Shown here: one piece after another, positions 1 through 10,859 of the stretch
Layout: every line of letters starts with the position of its first letter
Position numbering within the stretch: position 1 is the first letter of the stretch
Assembly: GCA_963969395.1 (NCBI GenBank)
Contig: OZ017804.1
Coordinates: 18,662,001-18,726,000 of the forward strand
Direction of reading: 5' to 3'
From: Pseudoscleropodium purum
Taxonomy: Eukaryota > Streptophyta > Bryopsida > Hypnales > Brachytheciaceae
Length of the DNA: 64,000 nt
Notes under the pieces: model-generated
The model's database searches: none
What the model was told of the DNA's origin: nothing
Seen by the model: the letters and a program-made list of their open reading frames with translations, nothing else
Translations under genes and position numbers: made by a program

Positions 1-2150
1 ACAAATAGGAAAAAACAAGAAGGATAGTTGATTTTAGAAGATGCTAAACCTTAGTTATTAAGAAGAAGAAGCTAGTGGAGTTGTTTAAGGCTTTGTTTGA
101 TTCCCAAAACCAAATTAGCAAAGTATTTAGTGTTAGATTTGATAGGATTTTGTTCCCAAGAAAATATCTAGAAAGAAAAAGAGAATATCTCAAAGAAGTG
201 GAAAGAAAAGGAAGGAGGAATTGATTGAAGGACAAGCTTAGGACGTTCTCCAAACCAATAGGAGTCTACAACAAGCTAAGATTACATTACCAAAAATTGT
301 AAATGGAGTCGGAGCATACGATGGATAGCATAGCAACAACGTTCGTTGAAGATGAAACCGATGTAGAAGTAAGTAATTGATTCTTTTACCACATGCTTTG
401 TGTTTTTCCCCAAAAACCATTAGATTAAGAATTAATGTTTGAATTCCCAATTAAAAGTAAAACAACTTAGAATTGGTAGGAAATCACTTTATAGGGTCTA
501 GAATTAATTAAAAACTTTCCACAATATCTTTAGTGGATTTTACCACAATAGTTTAAGAAAAGTTACCAAAGTTTATCCTTAAATGAAAACTAGTTGGAAG
601 TGGATGAAAAGTTAGTAAATCATCCAAGGGAATCTTTTAGGAATCTTAGAATCTAGAGTTAAGATAGGAGTCAAAAGATAAAAATAAAAGTAATTTTGGA
701 ATTCCACAATAAAAATATTACGGAATAACTTTGATCAACTGGTTAATGGTCAAAATTCATTTGTGAATAAAATTTACCAAAGAAGTCAAAAATAAGAGTT
801 TTTACCTTTTTAGAGGAAAGTGAAAGTAGATTTTGAAAAGATTAACTTTAGGAGTAAAATATAAATCCAATTTCAACCAAATTAGCAAAAACAATTCAAA
901 AGTTACCAACTAGGTTAAGAGATAACCAAAGAGTGATTTAAAGGTGGAATCTTGTAGAAAATATTTTCAAGATTCCAAAACCAATTTAACCTCAAAAGTT
1001 GGAAGAATATTGAACGAAGTAGAGTAGAATGAAGTTTTCAACAAAAGTAGAGTCCATTTGGATGAAAGTCAACTAGAATTGATCAAACCAAGTCAAATTC
1101 ACAACTTAAGTAGAAGTTTTTGAATATAAAATAATCCAAAATCCGCATTCAATTTCAATAGTTAGATTGCTAGAAATCAATGGATGAAGTTTTAGAATTT
1201 AGTTTAGTATTAAACTTCATTTGCATATATCTTTTAGAGAATTAGATCAATTTGAGATTTTTTTATCATTTTAGATAGGGCAAATTCAGCCCTACAACTT
1301 AGGCTACTTAAACTTTTTGCTTGACTAATTCTCATTGGCCCCTAATTTTGGTTGTCATAGCTAAAACCATCCCTTTTCTACTAATTCTTTGAATTTGGTT
1401 AGCAATCACTTAGAGAAAGTGCAGGTAGGACAAACAACAAAAGATCTGTTGCTTGAAAGGTGCAATTGGATTATATGTTGTTAAACACCTATTAGGATTT
1501 TATTACGATAAAAGTAACTAGAACTTGGTTGTGAACACTTTATTCCAAGGGTGGGAATAAAGCACCCATAGTTGTATTGAAGACATGAATTTGATGCCAA
1601 AGAAACCCGTATAAATTTAGGACATATCACTTACCAATTTCTTACTACAAATTAAAATAAATCTTAATTCTATAGACTTTAATTTATGAAGCTTTCTATT
1701 CTTTTACAAAAAACTATTTTTCTAGTAATGCAAAGAGATGATACTTCAACACAATTGCTGTGTCATGAGGAATTGTATTCAAATTTGTGTGTAATAGGAT
1801 TAAATGTTGAATTGTTTTTAATAAGCACTGTCTTCAACTTTTTAAATCACTTTTTATTATGCGATTAGTCTTCTTCATGTCATATTCAAAATTTGAACCA
1901 ATTGATCACTTGGTGGAAGGTTGTAGCATCTAATATTCATACATAAAAGAATAATAATATATAAGTTATGAAGAGGAAAATCAAATCATTTTAATTTTTC
2001 TTATTGTTTCTATTGATTTTCTGCAAGGTGAAAGCGGGAGGGTAATGGATTGGAACCTGTGAAGGGATGGCCGTAGGTGAACTTATTTAGCCTCCATTAG
2101 CGATACCTTTTATTTCCAAAAAATGTGAGTCGCACTGCTGTTTTCAGCAT
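1..2150. other. AT-rich intergenic DNA, no gene recognised
   Basis: No reading frame here has a recognisable domain, and none exceeds about 70 codons. The composition is AT-rich with no clear terminal repeats. It is probably old decayed repeat DNA, but I cannot assign it to a family. Confidence 0.6.
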
Positions 2151-4072
2151 TGATTGGTGTTTCTAGTAACTCCTGAATGACTCCACGAGTCACTACATAA
2201 TTGAAAAACTACACAAGTAAATGACTGACATATGTCTACTAAATGTTGATTACTACTATCAGAATCCTCAATTTAATGACGAGCTGCCGGTAACCGCCGG
2301 CACTCATCACAAGAGAGCCTTACATCACCTCCGCTCGTTAAGTTTTCCTGCTATTGCAACAATAGCTCATTTCTTCCTTCCAATTTTGCGACTCCCACAT
2401 CAGCTCACTCTTTCTTTCTTTGCTACGATTGCTAAAGTGGAGGAGCTTTCGCCCTCAAACCAGGACAATAGTGAAGTGGCGGATTGGGTGACTAGGCAAC
2501 TTGATGAGAGATCAGGGTTCATTGTGAACCCAAGCGTGACGGGAGAATGTTCAAAAGACTTATACCGCACAATGGAAGTGCTGTCGGATAGTCCACCGTC
2601 TGAGAAGGGAATTTATGAAATGTTGCGTGACGAGAATGTTATCCAAGTGCAACAGATGGCTGCTCCAACCTTGGTAGTGAGAACGGAGTTGTAAGTTTAC
2701 GACCCCTTCCCCTCAACAAAGCTCTCTCAATTTCTTTAAGCCAATACGCATACAACCCTTGACAACGGAGTTCTTGTTGCAAGCGTTGTAATTTGAGCTC
2801 CATGGATTTGCCATGTTGATGTGCTTATATATGGAAGAGTTCATAGTTTGTAGAGGACTCCTGAGTATGAGCAAAAGTACCGTTGTCGTCTGAACCTGTC
2901 CCTTGCATGTTTTTCGAAGCATAGAGGCGACGCATTCATACGGTTTTCCACACCCAATGCTATGTCCCAATGATTCATTTGCCCACAAGTCATAAGTTTG
3001 TTGTTCATGAGAACCTTCGGAGTTGGATTTTATGTCTCTGGACTTGATGGTAACTCCATTAGAGTCATCTGAAAGTCATTTGTGAGTCCTTAACTAGTTA
3101 CAATCCAGAAACATTCTTGAAGAAGCCTTGTTCCCTACGTGGCCGCCACGTAGGAGCCGCTATGGTTGTCTTCTTCTCTTGAGAACTGTGTCCTGTGTTT
3201 TTGCAAAACCCCTGTCCAACCCTGCCTTCTTGCCTGGAGTAAGTGTGCGCCAGTGTCATGTGATTTGTCTTGTACTTTGTCAATGTCATTGCTAGTGTTT
3301 TCCTACGGAGGTTGATTTTTCTGGATGTCGGGGCAGGGATAAAGCTAATGCCAAGGCCCAGGGTAGTAAACCGCCTTCCATTTCTGAAAAGAGAGGCGAC
3401 AAAGTTGTGCGGAGCAACTTACAACGAGTAGGCGTTCCAGTTAGGAAAGCAGGGGAGGTAGAGGGAGGCAAGCAGAGCCCTCAGATGAGGTCCACGAAAG
3501 ACTCGTCGTCGGAGGCGACAAAATATGATGGTGATGCCATTGCAATAGGTATGATGCACCTCGCCATTGCTTGTACACATGTTGAGTAGCAATCCGACAA
3601 CGAGAAGAAGTCCGTAGGTAAATGCACATCTCTTATCATTCCTCTAGGATCAATTTAGCAATTTTAAGGTTTTTGTGTCATTGAGGGTTTAGTGTTTTAG
3701 GGTTCTTCCTCGAAAATCGAGGGATTTGTCTTCCTATGATGCTTGCATCTTTACTATTGGGTTTAGGGTAGTGAATTTGTGAATTGTTTTGAAAAGTAAC
3801 GGCTTCTTCAGTAGGATCAGAGGAAGATCTTATGGACTCTTCTGAAGATGACTTTGAGCTGGAGGATGAAGAACCTCTACTTAACAAGAGGACAAAGAGG
3901 AACAAGACAACGTCGGGCCAATGTGTGCCAGTGCACATTGCACCACCACCGCATCCTCCTCCAGCAATTGAATCCAGCCAACCAAACCTCGCTTGGGTGC
4001 TAGGGCACTATATGCCAGTCCAGCCACAATCCTAAATTGCGTGGATCTTAGGACCACCAGCAATAATCCCAG

Positions 4073-4640
4073 ATGTGTAGACTGGACAGAATGCACTTGC
4101 CTTTGCAGAAGACATTGACAATCGCAATGCTCAAAGGAAGCGAAAAGCTCATTACGATTTGGTTAGTTGCCAACTGTGCCCTTGCGGGAGTGAAGCCAAA
4201 CCGAGTGTTTGTATTACCAAGCAACGAAGTGGATACTACATGCGAAGGGAAAAACGCTTGGGATGAAGCTTTGCGCGACCTGGTCCCAAAATGTCTAGAT
4301 GTAAGTGTGGTGAACTGGTCCAAGCATGAGCCACACACACTGCAAAAGCTCAGAGCCGCCTTAGACAACGAGTTCGAGTACTTGGGGAATCCGCTGAGTA
4401 TGGTGGGATTTAGGTTGGCCGTGTTGAGGTACCTAAAGGCAAAAAGATGTCGCCTGAAGAATTGATATTTGAAGGGAATTGACACTCCTCCTCTTCATGC
4501 CGACAAACCGGAGTGGGATCGCCTGAGGGACTATTGGAACACAGACAAATAGAAAGAAAATGCGGGGAAGATGGCTATTGCATGACAGAGTGTGAAGAAT
4601 TTTTCATCTGTGGGGAGGAGAGGGAAATCCGGTCGCCTGT
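4073..4640 (+). pseudogene. Transposase_24/TnpA-like fragment of CACTA element
   Basis: An open frame of 130 codons contains the segment LGNPLSMVGFR followed by a Lys/Arg-rich stretch. After one in-frame stop near 4463 the frame continues with PLHADKPEWDRLRDYW and later SVKNFSSVGRRGKSGR. In plant CACTA elements the Transposase_24 (PTTA/En-Spm) domain has the same order: a 'nPlsmvGfr..wLk..R' block, a 'W..L..yW' block, then a Gly/Arg-Lys block near 'GRKGKAG'. I infer a TnpA-like DNA-binding protein remnant. The internal stops and the absence of a full-length frame make it a pseudogene. Family assignment is from memory of motifs; an HMM search would settle it. Confidence 0.5.
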
Positions 4641-5853
4641 CCTCAACGGTAAGTGTCCAATATCTTTGTTGAGTTCTGTTATTTAATTGTAAAATGCAAG
4701 TGTGTGTAAGTTTGAGGGTCCGCGCAATGGTTTCTTTTCTTGTGCTTAGTAGACGAAGATGAAGTACTACTTTCTGTAATGTTGACAAGGAGGAGGTCCC
4801 TAGACAAGCAGTGGCATAATGGACAATGGCGAGGGGAGTCTTTCAAGTGCACGACCAAGACTAGCTTGCACTGTGAGTTCTCCTTCCGATTCAGAGGTAA
4901 ATTGTTTTGTTTGCGTGTGTGAGGATTGGGGCTGTTTGATAAGTGGATTCAGTTGTCTGGTCGGGTATGTGGTAGGGGACTTTGACCTATCTAGATGTGG
5001 CAAGCAGTTGCTAGTTTTTGCTTGTTACGTTAGTGGATGCACTATGTTGCCAAATGCATGAGAGTTGGCATCATTGAATATCATTTGAAGCATGACGTGC
5101 CCTTGTGTTGTGTTAGTGGTCTAGGGTGCAGTTACATTGCTATACTTATTCAATCGCGTTGCAGTCATACGGAAGTTATCTTGAGTCATATTTGAGTCAC
5201 ACAGTCATTCAAGAGTCGTTTAAGAGTCATGGTTATTTGAAGCACAAGACTTCCAAGCACATAGTTGGGGATTCATTTTTGTTCCCAAATTTTTTTGGGT
5301 TTTTTTTCTTCCAGTTCTTTCACAGCACAATGGATTTGTCCTTCCCTGTCTCTTTTGGGTACAAGGTGTAGGATGTACCTTGATTAGTGACATATGCAGT
5401 GGAAAAGAAATTGAGCTGTAAGTAGCCAATTTTTGTGTGCATCTTCGTACCCCAAGATGCACACACACTAATTTTCAATTTTTTTGTTGTTAGTATTGTG
5501 TCACAAATACCACAATTTTCATTGAGCTTCAAAATATTGTAAGTATGTGCGTTCAACAGTGCCTCTTTGTGTTCCCTTTTTTTTCTCGATTTTGCCGTGC
5601 CGACTTCACATCATGAAGTTACTTTGTCGATTGGTAATGCCCACCCCTGATGGTACACTAGTAGTTCTCATAGTTGAAGTCATTGGGAATGACCCTCCCT
5701 TGTTCGTAGTTGTGGCTTAGTCATTTTCTAGTCACTATGTAGTATTAGTCATATTTTGCATCTTTAACCTAACTCGGGGGCTTGTGACCTCATTGTCATG
5801 TACATGTCTATGAGTAGGCGAGGGGAACAAGTGACTCAAGTTGTTGGGAGGCC

Positions 5854-6891
5854 ATGGAATTATGGAGGAAGGACGTTGACGTGAAGCTCCAGCAATTCGT
5901 AGCAACTTCAAGAACCACTTCTGAGGCCATAGGTGAATTGCGTTCAATATTCTCCACCTTCATGAGGAATTCAGCACATGTAGATGAATGGAGTCCCTCT
6001 GGAAGTGGTGCACCGGAACAAAGAAGAGGGCCTTCTGCCAAACCACGGAAGAAATCGGGAAATCAGGTGACTGCAGCAGCTGTTGATATAACCTTATCTG
6101 AGGATGAATTTCACTTGGACCCTTGTGAAGCTACATAGGGGATCCCACCTGAAGCCCAAGTAGTTGACCTTGAACGCATGCCCAAAGAGTGGAAGGTGGC
6201 TGAACGGGTTGTCAATGAGTCAGTGACTGAGGAAGTTTTGGTCTCTGAAACGCAGGTAGACCCGTAGCTAGTGACGAAGGCAGTGTTGGAGTCCGTTGTG
6301 GAGGTTGACACTCCATCTTTGCCTCCCTCGTCAGCTTCGACGGCACCAGTAGTCTTGCACTCGCAAGCAACCACCGAAATTGCAGCCCACTCTCCCAAAG
6401 GACATGAAGAGATCTCAGCAGTTGAACAACAACTGGTGGTGGGTGAAGATCCTGCCGAGGGAGAGTGGGAGCCAGGTACGCCTAATAGTGGAGGACCTTC
6501 ACCGGCACCTTCACCGGCAAATAGTGTCGGCGTGGCAAGGGAAGCAGAGGAAGAGGACGGTGATGCCAAAATTGGGACACGTCACGCAGAGAGGAACACA
6601 ATGGATGTAGGAGAGGTTACTGGGGAGAAGGCAAAGTCAATGGAAGCAGTCGCAGGAGCCCCATCGCCGTCACAAAAAAAATCTAAGAAACCACCGAAGT
6701 CACCATTGAAGGTATTTACCCCGCCCGGCGTTTGTCTAGTAACGTCAAGTGAGGTGAGACCTTCCGGTACTTCTTGCCTCATGCCTGAATTTAGAAACTG
6801 TGGTCACTCAAAATTAATTATTTTCAATGTACATGGTACATTGTTAGATTGTAGTATGTTATCTAAACATAACCCAAACCCTGCAATTTGA
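5854..6891 (+). pseudogene. Low-complexity acidic/Pro-rich ORF pieces inside the CACTA-like element
   Basis: Two consecutive plus-strand open stretches (5854-6138 and 6271-6891) are separated by stops in about 130 bases. The first has a helical, charged start (ELWRKDVDVKLQQF) with heptad-like spacing and then a basic SGAPEQRRGPSAKPRKKSG tract. The second is rich in Ser, Pro, Glu and Ala and includes a Lys/Pro tract (KKSKKPPKSPLK). Nothing identifies an enzyme. The position between the Transposase_24-like block and the 3' end suggests linker exons of the same transposon protein. I cannot exclude unrelated captured coding DNA. Confidence 0.3.
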
Positions 6892-7213
6892 AGTACCATT
6901 TGAACTACACTTCGAAGAGTAGTATTTTGACTATGGTTGAAGCCCTTTCTTTGTCGATGCTTTAGCAATTATTGTGTGGACTTCTAGGGTAGTAGCAATA
7001 AGCTCCATATGGAGGACGTGTTGTCCACAGTCTTGGCTGATATGAAAGCTTTAGGGTCCGGATTCCCCTTATTTTCTTGGTCAAGTTAAATTCTTGAGGA
7101 TGAGGACATTGGAGATGGCTGTCCAACCGAGTGGGGTAAGCAATTGGAGGTAGTGTATGCAACATGGCCTCATTTTGGTGCAGCTAATATAGTGATACTA
7201 GACAATAAACATA

Positions 7214-7545
7214 GTAGGGTCCAGGGTTGACACGACGTCCGGACACGGACGCTATGTCCGCAGCGTCTGCTAACATTTGCGTCCCGGCAAACGCAACGTC
7301 CGCCTGTCCGCCCGTTCACCCCGTCCGCCCGATTACGGCCGTCCGATCGACACGCGGACTGATCTGGTCCGCACGATCTGGGCGTCCGCCTTGGGCCCTC
7401 CGCCTCGTCTGTCCGCCCCGCCCTGCTCGTCCGCTTTCCAACGGCGGTCAGGACGCTGTGTCCGCTAGCGTCCGTGCGTCCGGACGTCCGGAAAACGAAC
7501 GCTATTTTGGGGCGGACGTTGACATTCGTCAACCCTGGTAGGGTC
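7214..7545. mobile_element. GC-rich hAT-type MITE, copy 1, with 8-bp target duplication
   Basis: The element occupies 7222-7537 (316 bp). It begins CAGGGTTGAC and ends GTCAACCCTG, a perfect 10-bp terminal inverted repeat. It is flanked on both sides by the identical octamer GTAGGGTC (7214-7221 and 7538-7545). An 8-bp duplication with CAGGG-type termini is the hallmark of the hAT superfamily. The inside has no transposase but more than a dozen GTCCG motifs, giving a CpG- and C-rich plus strand in sharp contrast to the AT-rich surroundings. Open frames on both strands here are compositional artefacts. A second, shorter copy lies at 34809-35033. Confidence 0.88.
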
Positions 7546-7599
7546 TAGTGCAATCTAGAGGCTAATGTAATCATCAATATCCCATTCTATGTGAAGTAG

Positions 7600-7984
7600 A
7601 TGTGCTCATTGGCAAATGATAAGGAATACCTGAAATGGTATCTATGGCCATTGTTGGAAGCTTTGCACTCAAGCACAGACGTTGCTAATTTTCGATCCGA
7701 ATTCCCCGAAATTGTCAACGAATCCATGTCACAAATGCTGCACAGACGTCGTGTTGGACATGCATATGAGTTTCTGGACATTGTGGAAGGTGAGGGGATT
7801 AGCTACCCACGGGCTTGCACATGTGAAAGTGCCCCTTCACCTTCCTTTGATCTTCTTTTCTGATGACCAATTCGTACGTGCGCAGATAAAAGGACAGAAG
7901 TGGGAGGCCCGACTAAAAAGTGCATCGGCGGCAGCCAAAAAAGCTTCCCTTCTGGCCTCGAAATCAATAAGTTCAACCTTCTAA
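7600..7984 (+). pseudogene. ORF remnant downstream of the hAT MITE, probably part of the CACTA-like element
   Basis: The plus-strand frame reads through KWYLWPLLEALHSS and SEFPEIVNESMSQMLHRRR. An overlapping frame ends in an Ala/Lys-rich tail (SASAAAKKASLLASKS). The mix of aromatic and hydrophobic residues looks like real former protein, but I recognise no family. The frame changes around 7850. It is probably a further decayed exon of the element spanning 2150-9908. Confidence 0.25.
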
Positions 7985-8442
7985 TTGTAGTTCCATGGTA
8001 GACTACAATGTATTGTAGATGTTGGCTCTTCTGTCATAATTTATAAGCGATTGACAAATTTGCTCTACGTCCATGGTGGTAGAATAGAATTGTTGGGGCA
8101 CCATTTCATGAAGTTCAATTGAATGTGAGAGTGGGTCATTTTGCTATAGTTGGTTCGAGGAGCTTCATATTACTTCTAGTCCGTGAAGGGTACCCGTGGC
8201 ATTTTCACCTGTCTGCCCGAAGTGGCTCTATCGATTATGCTCTGTTGACTAGTAGTCACAAGGAAGTAATGAATAAGTCCTTTTTAGCAATAAGTAAATG
8301 AGAACTCATTTTCCAGTCACATCACAGTCATGTCCAAGACAGATGCAAGTCGTCCTATAGTAGGACTATATGTGGAATGACTTTGATGTATTATTTGCGT
8401 TGTGCCTTGATGTATGTTTTCTAATCGGTGGCTTGCTTGCAG

Positions 8443-8625
8443 TATCGCTGCGGAGACGAAGTATTTCTTCTGAATCCATGAGCGCACAAGCAAAAAGTGG
8501 CGGTGGGTAAGATTAGTGGATTACCAGGGAAACATAAATACCACTGGAACGATATTCCCAAAACGTGGTTCAAGGTGAACATCCACGATATTTTGCAGGG
8601 TGAGGTGGCACTCATGTTTTTTTAA
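8443..8625 (+). pseudogene. Putative C-terminal exon of the CACTA TnpA-like protein
   Basis: A pyrimidine-bearing acceptor-like GCTTGCTTGCAG ends at 8442. From there one frame reads YRCGDEVFLLNP, one stop, then KVAVGKISGLPGKHKYHW and TWFKVNIHDILQGEVALM to a TAA at 8625. Many plant CACTA TnpA-like proteins end with a region of similar logic ('V.L.....VA.G.v......G...'), which suggests this is the last exon. The resemblance is weak, and the internal TGA at 8479-8481 shows decay. Confidence 0.28.
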
Positions 8626-10015
8626 TGCCCAAGCTAACTAGGAAGTTATCAAAGATGTGAAAGGGTCATGTACCATATGGAGCCAGAAGTACCTAAAGAT
8701 GACAATGTGAGGTGGCTTTTCACACTTTGTTGATTGACATTGTGTACATATAGGCTTCTATTTTTCTGTACAGTCTTCTGTGATGAACGGAGTACTCTGA
8801 ATGCACCTTTTTTTTGCACTGAAGACCTTTCTTTTATATTGGGCCCCTTCCCTATTGTATTGGAAAAGGATTGTGGAATGCATGATGTCTAGTTTCTTAA
8901 ACCCATCATGTCACCGGTCATGGCTTTTTTTGCATTCACCGCAAAAGAGTGCTAGAGTGTTAAAGGCTACATAGACGTGTTAAGGGCAAAATTAGATTAG
9001 AAAGCAAAGGTAGCCCTCCATTGAAAACATAATTGCATCGCATATATAAGTAAGTAATGACTAATAGGAGCCTTGTCAGGAATAGAGGAGAGAGAAAATG
9101 ACATGGAAATTACTAGGAAATGACTACTCCTGAGATCGCGTGGATGCTTTAACAAAATTGGCTAACTTCAGAACGACTTTCCGGTGACTGGAAGTGAGCA
9201 AAGTATGAATGACTCTATAAGAACTACAGAATGACTCGTACCATCGCCACATATCAGCCAACATTGCATCTAGCGTATGCAAATGACGACCTACAAATAA
9301 CTCTACTATGACTCAGAAATGACTCGTTAATCAACTATGTGTGAACAAGGATATTTGTCATCCCCCTAAACCAATTGCAAAATAACTCCACAATGACTCG
9401 CAAATAAATCATTACATCGCCACGTATCAACAACCAAGAAATTTTCCATACCCGCAGAATGACTCTAAAACAACTCACCCTAAACTTAAAAATGACTTCA
9501 GGAAATTACCACGCAAACCATTTGGAGCACTTTTCATGACTACAGAATGACTTTGAAATAACTGTAGAGGGTGCTGACGTGTCAATCCATGTCCACTTGC
9601 CAATGACTTCATAGTGATTCTAGAGTGACTCCAAAATTGTTGACATCATGCCACTTCTCCAAAATTGTGGAGTGGAATGGGCAACTGCCTACACTTTTTG
9701 AACCAATTGCCCGAAAATCACAAGTGCCACGTAGACCCTGTCATCCCTTTTTCATCCAAGATGGTGATAATACACTGCCAGTCACTGCAGTCACACACTC
9801 GTCCACAATGACTGTAGGTCCGGAAGTCATGATGTAGTTGAAAATGTTCTAAATGACTGTTGTGCAATCATTTATCGCACTCATTTATTAACTGTTTTTT
9901 TTGTAGTGTAGTACGTCCTATTGATGATGATCCAAAACCATTCTAGCTTACAAGAGCACTTACAAATCCAAATTCAAATCCAAGGCATCTTCACTTGATT
10001 CAAATCTAGTATTGG

Positions 10016-10300
10016 ATGCTTGCTTTAGGTTACCACGTCAATATGGATATGTATGTTGGATGGGATACAAAAGCAAGAAATGTGTGGTGCAAGGATTGTG
10101 TAATTCTTCCATGTTGGTCAAATATAGATTGTATCATGACTACTTTTAAGTCATGTGGGAAAAGGGGGGTTGTAGATCAACCACTAGTTATTACAAAAGT
10201 TATAATTTCTAAACCACAAATCAACATCATCAAATCATTAGTGGCAGTATTAACGTGTAAGTCGGATGATGATGTGTCTGCAGATGAAGGCGAAGAATAG
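10016..10300 (+). other. Unrecognised 94-codon ORF
   Basis: The frame starts just beyond the CACTA-like right end. It contains two close cysteine pairs (VWCKDCVILPCW) and a later C, and ends with an acidic tail (SDDDVSADEGEE). The Cys spacing could be a zinc-binding remnant. No splice partners or homologous neighbours were recognised. The stretch from 10310 to 10860 is plain AT-rich DNA. Confidence 0.2.
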
Positions 10301-10859
10301 CTTGTAGATCTATTAGTGGATTTTATTTAAGATAGTGAAATTCAAGGCAATTTGGCATTTAGAATGATGTTTGCACTAGGTGTTTTTTGTGTTGTTTCTA
10401 CTAATTTCAAGTAGCTTTATATCAATGTAGATTTCTATTAATAGAAAATTGGTTTTCCTATTTATTCCATTTTGAAATGATTTTGTTCCATATTTTCTAA
10501 TTTTTTGTTTGATTTTAGTGTATTTCATGCAAAGGAATTGATATCAAAATTATGTAGATTTTAGGTTTTGATTTAAATACAAAGAAGTTTCAATTTCAAG
10601 AAATGTCTCCATTCATTTTTTGCCTTTTATATTTCTATATTTATTATTAATAATAAAATGCGAATTGTTAATTCATTTATAACTCTTTTTTTATAAATAT
10701 TGAAATACCTTTAATAGCATATTGACATTTTTGAATCTTTATTTATTGATGAGTCTCAATTTAATGAACTATAATGAACTCTGAATATAGACTAAATTAA
10801 AATGAGATCCACACTTGTTTCATTTTAACAAATATGGCCTTCTAAGATGATGTCAAGAT

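Larger units (their letters stand above)
2150..9908 (+). mobile_element. Decayed CACTA-like element (3' end at 9908)
   Basis: The right end reads TTTTTTTTGTAGTG, the reverse complement of a CACTACAAAA-type terminus, ending at 9908. The last roughly 900 bases before it (about 9040-9870) carry many copies of a short AATGACTC-like motif. Dense subterminal repeats next to CACTA termini are typical of En/Spm elements. Inverted forms of the motif (GAGTCA) occur around 3050-3090, 5165-5232 and 5715-5757. Inside are fragments resembling the non-Tnp2 (TnpA/Transposase_24-type) protein. No matching left TIR was found, so the left boundary is arbitrary. The bases after the right end are TAG, but no TAG-CACTA partner was seen. 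The body is interrupted by a GC-rich hAT MITE at 7222-7537. Confidence 0.5.

Noticed and set aside
2221..2694. 157-codon plus-strand frame.
   Set aside because: No domain recognised; the middle looks compositional, though the part after about 2440 could be transposon-derived. Not enough to call a gene.
7170..7541. Open frames of 104 and 120 codons on both strands, Arg/Pro-rich.
   Set aside because: They coincide with the GC-rich hAT MITE; open frames on both strands come from composition and the ends fall in terminal repeats.
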